From: Sphingosinicella sp041916975
GTDB lineage: Bacteria; Pseudomonadota; Alphaproteobacteria; Sphingomonadales; Sphingomonadaceae
DNA: 64,000 nt
Direction of reading: 5' to 3'
Assembly: GCF_041916975.1 (NCBI RefSeq)
Contig: NZ_JAYRYK010000001.1
Location: forward strand, 3,162,001 to 3,226,000
The translations under genes and the position numbers were made by a program. The notes beneath the pieces were generated by a model. It saw nothing but the letters and a program-made list of their open reading frames with translations. It searched no databases and was not told the DNA's origin. Below are positions 46,675-55,403 of this stretch, piece by piece (position 1 is the first letter of the stretch; every line of letters starts with the position of its first letter).

Positions 46675-49542
46675 ATGGCGATCTATCACTTCAGCGCGAA
46701 GATCATCAGCCGGTCGACCGGCGCCAGCGCGCTCGCGTCCGCCGCGTACCGCTCAGCCTCGCGGCTCCACGACCAGCGCCTCGATCGCCATCACGACTTC
46801 ACCAACAAGGCCGGGGTCATCCACTCCGAAGTGTTGCTGCCGGAGAACGCCCCCGAACAGCTTCGGAATCGCGAAGCGCTCTGGAACAGCGTCGAGGCCG
46901 TCGAGGTACGCAAGGACGCACAGCTCGCGCGTGAGGTCGAGTTCGCGCTGCCGCGCGAGCTGGAACAGGCCGACGCGGTTCAGGTGGCGCGCGACTTCGT
47001 GGCCCGCGCGTTCGTCGAGCGCGGCATGTGCGCCGATCTCAACGTGCACTGGGACATCGGCGCCGATGGGCTCGCGAAGCCCCACGCCCACGTCATGCTC
47101 ACGATGCGCGAAGTCGATGAAAACGGCTTCGGCGCGAAGGTGCGCGACTGGAACAGCACGCAGCTTCTCGAACACTGGCGCGAAGCCTGGGCGCAGCACC
47201 TCAACCGCGCACTCGCCGAGCGCGATATCGATGTCACCGTCGATCACCGCAGCCTCGAGGCGCAGGGCATCGACCTTGAGCCCCAGAACAAGATCGGCCC
47301 GGCAGCCGCGCGCATGGCGGATGTGGGGCTTACGGGCGAGCGTCTCGAGGAGCACCGCGCCATCGCGCGCGCCAACGGCGAGCGGCTGCTTCGCAGCCCT
47401 GAACTTGCCCTTGATGCCCTGACGCAACAGCAGTCGACGTTCACGCGGCGCGACCTCGCGATGTTCGTGCACCGGCACAGCGACGGCAAGGACCAGTTCG
47501 ACCGTGTCCTCGCCGCCGTTGAAGCCTCGCCGGCGCTCGTCGCCTTGGGCAAGGATGGCCGCGAGCAGGAGCGGTTCACGTCCCGCGCGATGCTGGAGAC
47601 CGAGCAGCGGCTGGGACACGCCACAGAGCGCCTGCACGAACAGCAGAAGCATAATGTCCGCGACCTGCTGCGCGACCATGCTGTCGCGCGCGCCGAGCGG
47701 CACGGGCTCGTGCTCTCGTCCGAACAGCGCGCCGCGCTCGATCATGTGACCGAAGCGAAGGGCCTCGGCGTCATTGTCGGGTACGCCGGAACGGGAAAGT
47801 CGGCATTGCTCGGCGTGGCACGTGAAGCGTGGGAGGATGCGGGCTACCATGTGCACGGTCTCGCTCTCTCCGGCATCGCCGCCGAGAACCTTGAAGCGGG
47901 ATCGCGCATCGCGTCGCGCACGATCGCGGCGCAGGAGCACGCCTGGGCAAACGGCACCGATCATCTCACGCCGCGCGACGTGCTCGTCATCGACGAGGCG
48001 GGCATGATCGGAACGCGGCAGATGGAACGCGTACTGTCACATGCGAGCGAGGTCGGCGCGAAGGTGGTGCTGGTGGGCGATCCCGAGCAGCTGCAGGCGA
48101 TCGAGGCGGGCGCCGCGTTCCGCAGCATCCATGAGCACCATGGCGGGGTCGAGGTCACCGAGATCCGCCGTCAGCACGACGCCTGGCAGCGCGATGCCGT
48201 CCGGCAGCTCGCCACCGGGAGAACCGCGGAGGCGGTCCATGCGTTCAAGGCACATGATCGCATCCATGCCGCACCAACCGAAGCCGACGCGAAGAAACAG
48301 CTGATCGATCGCTGGGACAAGGACCGGAAGGCGGCGCCGCAGAAGAGCCGGCTCATCCTCGCGCACACGCGCGCCGACGTCGCGGAACTCAACGCGCTTG
48401 CACGGCAGCGCCTGCGGCTGGGAAAACAGCTGGGTGATGACGGCCGTGTGGAAACGACGAAAGGCCCAAAGCCGTTCGCGCGCGGCGATCGGGTGATGTT
48501 CCTCCGGAACGAAAAGAGCCTTGGGGTGAAGAACGGCTCGCTCGGCAGAGTCGAGAGTGTGACGCAGGCCCGCATGGCGGTGATGCTCGATGATGGTAGG
48601 AGCCTCAGCTTCGACACGAAGCTCTATACCGACATCGACCATGGCTATGCCGCCACGATCCACAAGGCGCAGGGCGTCACCGTCGGCAGGGCCTATGTCC
48701 TCGCAACGCAGGGCATGGACCGGCACGGTGCCTATGTGGCGCTGTCACGTCACAGGGAGCGCGTGGACCTCTATTACGGCAAGGAGACGTTCAAGAACGA
48801 GCAGCAGCTGATCCGCACAATGGCACGCGATCGCGGCAAGGACATGGTCGGGGATTACGGCCCCGTTGCCGACAAAACGGAGGCGTTCGCCGCAAGGCGC
48901 GGCATCACGCTTCGGGAGCGGGTCAAGGCGGTCGCGGTCAAGGTCCGCGACATGTTCGAGGGGCTCCAGCTCAAAAGCACCCCCATCCAGGCACCGAAGC
49001 CGCAGCTCGAGCCTGCGGTCGAGCAGTACGCGCGCACGGTGCACAAGGTCCGCGAGATGGGCATCGCAGGCGTACCGATGAGCGAACCCTTGCGCGTCCT
49101 GCACGAACGCGACGAGGCCGCGCTCGATGCGATCCGGCCCGGCGCGGCGCGCGACCTTCGGAACGCATGGCGCGCGGACCTGAACTTGCTGGACACGATG
49201 GCGCGCGGCGATGTGCGGCAGGCGCGCGCCCTCCTCGACGAGGCCGAGCGTGTCCGCAGCGACCCCGCGTACCGGGCCGACCGGTTCGTCGCAGAATGGA
49301 CGCGGCTCCGGAAGCAGCAGGAACATGCCCGGTTCTGGGGCGAGGAGTACAAGCTCCCGAAGATCAGCGCGGGCATGGCCGGGCTCGCCAAGAGTCTCGA
49401 GCGCGACGCGCAGATGGAATCACTCCTTCGGCCACGCGCCCGCGAGCTCGGGCTCGGTATCGGCATGGAACCGGAGCGCGGGCTGTCCCGGGAGCTCTCA
49501 GACTGGTTCGGCCTCTCGCGCGGAAGAGGGCTCAGCCGTTAG
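46675..49542 (+). CDS. traA: Ti-type conjugative relaxase/helicase TraA
   Basis: A 955-residue relaxase-helicase. The N-terminal MobA/MobL domain starts MAIYHFSAKII, includes AAYRSASRL, and has the metal-binding HAH in PHAHVMLTM around residue 137. The RecD-like helicase part has Walker A GYAGTGKSALL near 370, Walker B VLVIDEAGMIG, and later the HKAQGVTV and ALSRHRERV motifs. The C-terminal region is helical and charged. The ATG at 46675 is chosen because the relaxase motif begins there. It nicks oriT and unwinds DNA during transfer. Confidence 0.93.
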   Translation: MAIYHFSAKIISRSTGASALASAAYRSASRLHDQRLDRHHDFTNKAGVIHSEVLLPENAPEQLRNREALWNSVEAVEVRKDAQLAREVEFALPRELEQADAVQVARDFVARAFVERGMCADLNVHWDIGADGLAKPHAHVMLTMREVDENGFGAKVRDWNSTQLLEHWREAWAQHLNRALAERDIDVTVDHRSLEAQGIDLEPQNKIGPAAARMADVGLTGERLEEHRAIARANGERLLRSPELALDALTQQQSTFTRRDLAMFVHRHSDGKDQFDRVLAAVEASPALVALGKDGREQERFTSRAMLETEQRLGHATERLHEQQKHNVRDLLRDHAVARAERHGLVLSSEQRAALDHVTEAKGLGVIVGYAGTGKSALLGVAREAWEDAGYHVHGLALSGIAAENLEAGSRIASRTIAAQEHAWANGTDHLTPRDVLVIDEAGMIGTRQMERVLSHASEVGAKVVLVGDPEQLQAIEAGAAFRSIHEHHGGVEVTEIRRQHDAWQRDAVRQLATGRTAEAVHAFKAHDRIHAAPTEADAKKQLIDRWDKDRKAAPQKSRLILAHTRADVAELNALARQRLRLGKQLGDDGRVETTKGPKPFARGDRVMFLRNEKSLGVKNGSLGRVESVTQARMAVMLDDGRSLSFDTKLYTDIDHGYAATIHKAQGVTVGRAYVLATQGMDRHGAYVALSRHRERVDLYYGKETFKNEQQLIRTMARDRGKDMVGDYGPVADKTEAFAARRGITLRERVKAVAVKVRDMFEGLQLKSTPIQAPKPQLEPAVEQYARTVHKVREMGIAGVPMSEPLRVLHERDEAALDAIRPGAARDLRNAWRADLNLLDTMARGDVRQARALLDEAERVRSDPAYRADRFVAEWTRLRKQQEHARFWGEEYKLPKISAGMAGLAKSLERDAQMESLLRPRARELGLGIGMEPERGLSRELSDWFGLSRGRGLSR

Positions 49543-49552
49543 GCTCATGCTC

Positions 49553-50047
49553 ATGACGACCGACTCATCCCCGGCAGAGGCGTTTGAGGCGCTCAGGCGC
49601 GAGGTGGCGCTGCTCCGCCGTGCGCTCGAAGGGCTTGCCGCCGAGCAGAAGGCACAGCCCGATTACAGCGGCGCGCTCGCCGGGGTCGGGGAACGCATCA
49701 AGGAGCAGAATGCAGCGCTCGGCACCATGGCCAACGCGCCGGCGCTTCAACTGACCCCCGAGGCCTTGGCGCAGCGGATCCTGCGCGCCAGCGAGCAGGT
49801 ACGCGCGGAGGACGCTCGGCTGCTCGGTCATGCGCAGAACGGGATGACAGGCGCAGCGCGTCAGATCGAGGCCGCACTCGCGACGGCACGGACGGCGCAA
49901 GCCCAACAACGCACCGTGAGGTGGTCTGCGATTCTTGGGATTGTGATCGGCGCAATCCTCGGCATTGCCTGCACTACCGCTGCCGTTGAATGGAATGCAT
50001 CCCATAGCACGATCGCTACCGAAGGTATCCCAAGGAGCGCCAACTAA
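49553..50047 (+). CDS. DUF6118-like protein, membrane-anchored
   Basis: A 164-residue protein: a coiled-coil-like N-terminal half (AFEALRREVALLRRALEGLAAEQKA), an Ala/Glu-rich helix near residues 60-115, then a single membrane segment near 122-143 (AILGIVIGAILGIACTTAA). It closely follows TraA and resembles DUF6118 proteins seen beside sphingomonad mobilisation genes. Its role is unknown. ATG at 49553 is used; another lies two codons upstream. Confidence 0.68.
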   Translation: MTTDSSPAEAFEALRREVALLRRALEGLAAEQKAQPDYSGALAGVGERIKEQNAALGTMANAPALQLTPEALAQRILRASEQVRAEDARLLGHAQNGMTGAARQIEAALATARTAQAQQRTVRWSAILGIVIGAILGIACTTAAVEWNASHSTIATEGIPRSAN

Positions 50048-50265
50048 CGCCGGACGTGAACCGCTATTGCCTCACACGGCTGCAATCGCAATTTACAGAT
50101 CACGCTTTCGACTATGCACATGTAAACGTGGAACCTTTCCGACGCTCGAACGTGAATTCTGCAGAGAGCTCACGTACTGATCCAATCTCTGACAAGGTTT
50201 GAAGCGGGAGGATCGCACCATTTGTCCCTATCGCGCCGAAGTGTGATTCTTCGGAAGGGCTTCGG

Positions 50266-51393
50266 TCAAAATACTTGGTCGAAGGCCGATTTAATTCGGC
50301 TTAGGCTCGCGTCAACATCGCGAAGTTTGTCCAGGCCGAACAGTCCGAGTCGGAAGCTGCGATAGTCGGCCCCCTCATCTATCATGAGCGGCACACCAGC
50401 TGCGATCTGCACGCCAATTTCGGAGAATTTTCTCCCGCTTTGTATCTCTGGTTGGCTAGTGAAGGATACAACGACACCGGGTGCGCCAAAACCTTCCGCA
50501 GAAACTGATCGTATCCCGTAGCCGCCCAACATGGCGCGGACACCATTGCCGAGCTCCCATTGAGCCTCACGCAGGTATTCCAGACCGGAAGCTCGCGTTT
50601 CCAACATGGCATCCCTCAACGTCTTCAAAGCATCCGTCGGCATGGTTGCATGATAGGCATAACCCCCGTTCAGATAGGCCTCCGTGATCTCGAGCCACTT
50701 GCCAAGGTTGGCCGCGAAGCTTGTGGAGCGTCCTGAACGGCAGCGTTCCAATGCAGCCGCGTTCATCATGACAAGCCCGGCGGATGGCGGAGCCGACCAG
50801 CTTTTTTGCGGCGCTGAAATCAAGACGTCGACACCGGAAGTTTCCATATCGACCCAGACGCAACCGGAAGCGATGCAATCGAGAATGAATAACCCATCGA
50901 CGGCATGAACGGCATCAGCAAGCGCGCGAACATAGCTGTCGGGCAGGATCATACCGGAAGCAGTTTCAACATGAGGTGCAAAAAGAACGGCGGGCCGTTC
51001 AGCATGGATACGCGCGACCACGTCTTCGATCGGGGCGGGAGAAAAAGGTGCGTCGATGGTGTCGCCCTTTCGACAAGCTTTCATCACAATCTCTTCGACG
51101 GGTATGCTGCCCGCTTCGAAAATCTGACTCCACCGATAGGAAAAGAGCCCGTTGCGAATCACCATTACCCGGGCGTCAGTGGCGAACTGTCGCGCCACGG
51201 CTTCCATGGCATACGTACCTCCACCCGGAACAACCACAGCGCGCTGAGCCCCGTATGTTTCGCAAAGTATACCGTGAATGTCGTGCATTACCTTCTGGAA
51301 GGCTTCGCTCATGTGATTGAGCGAACGGTCTGTGAAGACGACAGAATATTCGAGCAACCCGTCAGGGTCGATGTCGGGACGTAGTGCTGGCAT
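50266..51393 (-). CDS. Class V aminotransferase (alanine/serine-glyoxylate type)
   Basis: A 375-residue PLP enzyme. The PLP lysine is in SAPQKSWSAPPSAG; the phosphate and ring-binding pieces are GGGTYAMEAVA and DCIASGCVWVDME. The closest pattern is the alanine-glyoxylate/serine-pyruvate aminotransferase group. The ATG at 51393 has a GAGGAAACGG ribosome site; the frame extends to 51450. It is divergent from the class III gene and shares the operator region between them. It may handle amino-group transfer from a degradation intermediate. Confidence 0.85.
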   Translation of the reverse strand: MPALRPDIDPDGLLEYSVVFTDRSLNHMSEAFQKVMHDIHGILCETYGAQRAVVVPGGGTYAMEAVARQFATDARVMVIRNGLFSYRWSQIFEAGSIPVEEIVMKACRKGDTIDAPFSPAPIEDVVARIHAERPAVLFAPHVETASGMILPDSYVRALADAVHAVDGLFILDCIASGCVWVDMETSGVDVLISAPQKSWSAPPSAGLVMMNAAALERCRSGRSTSFAANLGKWLEITEAYLNGGYAYHATMPTDALKTLRDAMLETRASGLEYLREAQWELGNGVRAMLGGYGIRSVSAEGFGAPGVVVSFTSQPEIQSGRKFSEIGVQIAAGVPLMIDEGADYRSFRLGLFGLDKLRDVDASLSRIKSAFDQVF

Positions 51394-51632
51394 CCGTTTC
51401 CTCATCCTTCGTTTTGTACCTGATCCGGGAATCGCCGGGGTGTTTCGCAACGGGTGATCCGATCTTCCGTAAACGAATATCTTATTTGGCCCGCGCCCGA
51501 TCCTGGCGCCGCTCGACGCCGTGCAATCCCCGCATGTCGTTCATCTTTTAGACGGCCACATTTCAATAATTTGCGCGTCATTCCACGCGATCCGTACTTT
51601 CACCCCTTGCCAAGCTGCAAAATGCATGAGAA

Positions 51633-51661
51633 ATGTTCGTATAACGAATTTATGTTCGTAA
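51633..51661. promoter_or_regulatory. TTCG-N5-CGAA operator and repeat before the class III aminotransferase
   Basis: The dyad TTCGT-ATA-ACGAA lies at 51636-51648 (TTCG at 51636, CGAA at 51645, spacer 5). ATGTTCGTA occurs at 51633-51641 and again at 51652-51660, giving an added half-site. It is 29-57 bases from the class III start and in the same space as the divergent class V gene. Related sites occur upstream of the Rieske and TonB receptor genes. Confidence 0.55.
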
Positions 51662-51689
51662 AAAATAATTACGTCAATGAGGGAAAGCC

Positions 51690-53054
51690 ATGGATCTGAG
51701 GGAACGCGCTCTAGACAAGATCTGGTTTCACGTGACGCCTCCAGCCGCCCTGAGGTCGCCGGGCGGCATGATGGTCTTCGAGAGGGGGGAAGGCTGTTAT
51801 CTGACCGAGGTTGGGGGCGATGTGTACCTCGACGCCCTTTCGGGTGGCGCCTTTGTCACCAATGTGGGTCACGGCCGCAAAGAAATTGCCGATGCCATGG
51901 CGGAGCAGGCGGCAAAGCTTGCATACGTCACCCCTTACAACTTCGCGGCAGAACCGACTGTAAAGCTCGCCGAGAAGATTGCGGAAATCACGCCCGGGGA
52001 TCTCAGCCGTGTATTCTTCACATCGGGAGGCTCAGAGGCTGTCGAAACGGCTCTGAAGATCGCCAAGCAGTATCACTGGCTCGGCGGTGACCAAAAACGA
52101 ACCAAGGTCATAAGTCGCCACGGTTCGTATCATGGCTCAACCCACTACGCGATGAGCATCACGGGAGCGAGCCACGATTTCAACAGCAAGATTTTTGCAC
52201 CACTCGTTCCCGGTACGCTTCAAGCGCCCCACCACAATTGCTATCGCTGTGAGCTCGAGCAGACCTATCCTGCGTGTCGTATCCAATGCGCACGGACGAT
52301 GGAGAAGATCATTCTCCACGAAGGGCCGGATACGATCGCTGCTATCATCGCAGAGCCAATCCCGTCCGCTGCTTCGATCTATCTGCCACCGGACGAGTAT
52401 CTGCCGGTGCTGCGCGAAATCTGTGACAAATACGGCATTCTTCTCATTCTGGACGAGGTCATTAACGGCTTCGGACGTACGGGGAAAATGTTCGCCAGTG
52501 AGCACTGGGGCGTCACACCGGACATCATGACGATGGCCAAGGGGCTCACCAGCGGTTACGCCCCGATGGGCGCCACGGTAACCAGCCCCAGGGTGACAAG
52601 CCGCTTCGAGGCGGCGGGTGGTCGCGAATCCGGCCTCAACCACGTCATCAGTTTCGGAGGGCACGCGGCCTCGGCCGCGGGCGCCCTCAAGAACATCGAG
52701 ATCATGGAAAACGAAGGCATGATCGAGAATTCGCGCGTGATGGGCGACTATCTGCTCGAAGGCCTGAAGGACGTGCAGAAGCGCAGCCCAATCATCGGCG
52801 ATGTGCGCGGCAAGGGGCTGCTCGCTGCAGTGGAACTGGTGCGCGACAAGAAGACCGGCCAGCCGTTCGCGCCATCCGACATGCTGTCGGCGAAGTTCAC
52901 GGCAAAGATGCGCGAAGAGGGCGTTCTGATGCGTACGTTTGCCGTTGCCGAATTCGGCCCGCCGCTGTGTGCCGGGCGCAGAGAGGTGGAGAAGATCGTG
53001 GAGGCTTTAGAAAAGAGCGCCGCGTGGTTCGCCTCCGAAGCTGGGGTGGCCTGA
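51690..53054 (+). CDS. Class III aminotransferase (omega-amino-acid/amine type)
   Basis: A 454-residue fold-type I PLP aminotransferase. The PLP lysine is in TMAKGLTSGYAPMGA; the Asp binding the PLP nitrogen is in ILDEVINGFGRTG, and TSGGSEAVETALKIA is the phosphate-binding part. The C-terminal GRREVEKIVEAL helix is normal. A pair of cysteines in CYRCELEQTYPACRIQC is unusual and could be a metal or disulfide feature. It precedes the DAO-type oxidase by 1 base and follows an operator site. It probably removes an amino group from an amine or beta-amino acid. Confidence 0.88.
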   Translation: MDLRERALDKIWFHVTPPAALRSPGGMMVFERGEGCYLTEVGGDVYLDALSGGAFVTNVGHGRKEIADAMAEQAAKLAYVTPYNFAAEPTVKLAEKIAEITPGDLSRVFFTSGGSEAVETALKIAKQYHWLGGDQKRTKVISRHGSYHGSTHYAMSITGASHDFNSKIFAPLVPGTLQAPHHNCYRCELEQTYPACRIQCARTMEKIILHEGPDTIAAIIAEPIPSAASIYLPPDEYLPVLREICDKYGILLILDEVINGFGRTGKMFASEHWGVTPDIMTMAKGLTSGYAPMGATVTSPRVTSRFEAAGGRESGLNHVISFGGHAASAAGALKNIEIMENEGMIENSRVMGDYLLEGLKDVQKRSPIIGDVRGKGLLAAVELVRDKKTGQPFAPSDMLSAKFTAKMREEGVLMRTFAVAEFGPPLCAGRREVEKIVEALEKSAAWFASEAGVA

Positions 53055-53055
53055 T

Positions 53056-54360
53056 ATGGCAGAGAAAACCGCCGTCATCATCGGTGCGGGCGTGCTCGGC
53101 TGCTCGATCGCCTATGCGCTTGCGAAGGCAGGGTACAGGGTGATCGACATCGATAAGCTGCCTGCGCCCGGTTATGGATCGACCAGCAGCAGTTGCGCCA
53201 TCGTTCGCTTCACCTACTCCACCCTTCCCACCGTCTCCCTCGCATATGAAGGTTATCACTACTGGAAAGACTGGGCGGGATTCCTGGGCGCGGGCACCGA
53301 AGAAGACCTTTCGCGCTATCTCGAAACCGGCCATCTCGTGCTGCGCACAAGCGCGGACGACCGGCGAGAGACGATCGAACTCTATCGTCAGCTCGGCATT
53401 TCGTACGAGGAATGGAGTCTCGACCAGATTCGCGAGCGGCTGCCGCTGCTTGATCTGCACCGCCTCGGTCCGCCCGTCAGCCTTGATGATCCGGCCTTCT
53501 ATTCGGAGCAACAAGCGACTCTGGAGGGAGGCGTTTATCTACCGCAGGGCGGTTACGTCACCGATCCGCAGCTCGCCGCACGGAATCTCTACGACGCCGC
53601 GCGGCGAGCCGGCGCGACATTCATGTTCAACCGGGAAGTCGCCTCCATCGATCGCCGGGGTGGGCGTGTCTGCGGCGTAACGCTAGTCAGCGGCGAAGTG
53701 ATCGAGGCGGATATCGTGGTCAATGTCGCCGGTCCGCACTCCGCGATCATCAATCGGATGGCGGGCGTAGAAGAGGACATGAGTGTTCGCACGCGTGCGC
53801 TCCGCCGCGAAGTGCATCATGTTCCCGCGCCGCAAGGCTTCGACCCGATCACCGATATGCCGGTGATGTCGGATCCCGACGCCGGTGTCTATCTGCGCCC
53901 CGAAACCGGGCGGACCATCTCGATTGGTTCCACTGATCCGGTTTGCGACGAGAAAACTTGGGTGGACGACCCTGACACGGTGGATCGCAACATCACCGAC
54001 GTGTTTTGGAAAACACAAGTTTACCGCTTCGCGCGCCGTATGCCCACTCTGCCAATTCCGAATCAGGGCAAGGGCGTTGTCGACATGTACGACGTGTCGG
54101 ACGACTGGACGCCGATCTACGATCGGTCCAGCCTTCCCGGCTTTTACATGGCAATCGGTACCAGCGGCCACCAGTTCAAGAACGCCGGCGTTGTCGGCGT
54201 GCTGATGGCGACGCTGATCGATGCCTGTGAAGCCGGTCTCGATCACGATGCGCGGCCGCTTTCCATCACAGGCACCTATACGGGTTTACCGATCGATTTG
54301 GGTGCCTTTTCCCGGCTCCGCGATCTCAACAGCAAGAGCAGTTTTTCGGTGCGCGGCTGA
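53056..54360 (+). CDS. FAD-dependent DAO-family oxidase/dehydrogenase
   Basis: A 434-residue flavoprotein of the D-amino-acid/glycine/sarcosine oxidase type. The FAD motif GAGVLGCSIAYALAKAGYRV lies at residues 10-29; VVNVAGPHSAIINRMAG is the second conserved segment near 215, and the C-terminal GFYMAIGTSGHQFKNAGVVG part completes the FAD site. It would oxidise a secondary amine or amino acid to an imine. It is coupled with the class III aminotransferase and follows the same direction. The substrate is open. Confidence 0.83.
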   Translation: MAEKTAVIIGAGVLGCSIAYALAKAGYRVIDIDKLPAPGYGSTSSSCAIVRFTYSTLPTVSLAYEGYHYWKDWAGFLGAGTEEDLSRYLETGHLVLRTSADDRRETIELYRQLGISYEEWSLDQIRERLPLLDLHRLGPPVSLDDPAFYSEQQATLEGGVYLPQGGYVTDPQLAARNLYDAARRAGATFMFNREVASIDRRGGRVCGVTLVSGEVIEADIVVNVAGPHSAIINRMAGVEEDMSVRTRALRREVHHVPAPQGFDPITDMPVMSDPDAGVYLRPETGRTISIGSTDPVCDEKTWVDDPDTVDRNITDVFWKTQVYRFARRMPTLPIPNQGKGVVDMYDVSDDWTPIYDRSSLPGFYMAIGTSGHQFKNAGVVGVLMATLIDACEAGLDHDARPLSITGTYTGLPIDLGAFSRLRDLNSKSSFSVRG

Positions 54361-54372
54361 ACAGCGATGTCG

Positions 54373-55209
54373 TCAGACGATCTCCAGCTGCTTCAGGTTC
54401 CGCGGCGTCAGCGGCAGCGCGTGCAGCGAGTCTTGGATGTTCTTCGCGGCCTTTCTCAGCGCGGGGAGATATTGCTCGGTCAGCATCTCCGTGCTGACGG
54501 TAGCAATGTCGGTGAGTATGATGGCGGCAGCCTCAACCTCGCCCGAGGGGTTGAGGATCGGCACGGCCACCGTGCGAATGCCGATCTCGACCTCCTGATC
54601 GAGAACGCAGAACCCCTGCGCACGAATGTGGTGCAATTCTTCCATCAGCAGCTTGGGGTCGCGGATGCTGCGCTCGTTGAAGGGGGTCAGCGGAGCTCCG
54701 AAGATGAACTTCTCCAGCGCCTCCTCGCTCATGTGGGCAAGGATGATGCGCCCTGCGGAGGTATAGAGCGCGGGCAGCCTGCGGCCGACAGGCACGCGGA
54801 CCGACAACATGCGCTCCGCAGTGGACTGCGCGATGTAAACCGATTCTCTTCCGTCGAGCACGGACAGCGCGGACGATTGCACTATGGTCTCTGTCAGTTC
54901 GTCGAGAAACGGCTGTGCAAGGCCCCAAAGCGGCGTACCCGCAAGATAGGCATAGCCGAGTTCGAGCACCTTCGGGGTCAGGCGGAATTCGCGCCCGTCC
55001 TTGGCGAGATAGCCAAGATGGGCAAGCGTCAACAGGTAGCGCCGTGCGCCGGCACGGGTCATATCTGTCATTTCGGCGACCTCGGTAAGCGTCATCCTGG
55101 GTCGGATGCCGGCGAAGGCGCCAAGAACGTTAAGGCCGTGCACGAGCGAACTGACAAAGTCGCGCGGGCGTTCGTCCTCTTCCGTTTTCACCGGCTGTTT
55201 CTTCTTCAT
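54373..55209 (-). CDS. IclR-family regulator, PcaU/PobR-like
   Basis: A 278-residue IclR protein: VHGLNVLGAFAGIRPRMTLTEVAEMTDMTRAGARRYLLTLAHLGYL is the winged helix (split in text as GIRPRMTLTEVAEMTDM and TRAGARRYLLTL), and the effector domain has SALSVLDGRESVYIAQ and GFCVLDQEVEIGIRTVAVPI. Start at 55209 has a GGGGCAGG site; the frame extends to 55323. It is divergent from the Rieske gene and a 10-base-arm palindrome lies in the space between them. This regulator is likely the one binding the three TTCG-N5-CGAA sites. Confidence 0.9.
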   Translation of the reverse strand: MKKKQPVKTEEDERPRDFVSSLVHGLNVLGAFAGIRPRMTLTEVAEMTDMTRAGARRYLLTLAHLGYLAKDGREFRLTPKVLELGYAYLAGTPLWGLAQPFLDELTETIVQSSALSVLDGRESVYIAQSTAERMLSVRVPVGRRLPALYTSAGRIILAHMSEEALEKFIFGAPLTPFNERSIRDPKLLMEELHHIRAQGFCVLDQEVEIGIRTVAVPILNPSGEVEAAAIILTDIATVSTEMLTEQYLPALRKAAKNIQDSLHALPLTPRNLKQLEIV

Positions 55210-55326
55210 TACCTGCCCCTTGTTCGTGCGGCGACCCAAGCCTCCGCGGATGGTTCGACGACAATTGATCCGCGATCCTATCTTGCCGCTCGCGCGACGG
55301 CGATCAAGCAAACAAAATATCACGAA

Positions 55327-55351
55327 CGTATGTTCGGTATGCGAACATACG
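55327..55351. promoter_or_regulatory. Strong IclR operator between IclR and the Rieske gene
   Basis: CGTATGTTCG at 55327-55336 and CGAACATACG at 55342-55351 are perfect 10-base arms with a 5-base spacer. The core TTCG-N5-CGAA has the same spacing as the site at 51636. It lies 53-77 bases before the Rieske start and 118 bases or more from the divergent IclR start. Confidence 0.7.
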
Positions 55352-55403
55352 CCGAAATGTCAAATCGAAGATTGAATCCATTTCGTACCGAAGGAGGGGC
55401 GCC

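Larger units (their letters stand above)
40616..50047 (+). mobile_element. Integrative mobilisable element, left part, inserted at tRNA-Ser
   Basis: It begins at the tRNA-Ser 3' end with an outward-lying tyrosine integrase and continues with AlpA-like regulators, a nucleotidyltransferase-HEPN/nuclease-like pair, two TraD-type proteins, a Ti-like oriT, TraA relaxase and a DUF6118 protein. No traG or type IV secretion genes are present, so it looks mobilisable rather than self-transmissible. A repeat of the tRNA 3' end was not found to the right, so the right border is unknown and may lie past 64000. Confidence 0.75.

Noticed and set aside
51464..51479. A further TTCG-type operator (TCCG-TAAA-CGAA)
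   Set aside because: The spacer is four rather than five bases and one arm is mismatched, so it does not fit the other sites.
50048..51689. Right-hand att site of the tRNA-Ser element just after the mobilisation genes
   Set aside because: No copy of the tRNA 3' sequence was seen in these gaps.
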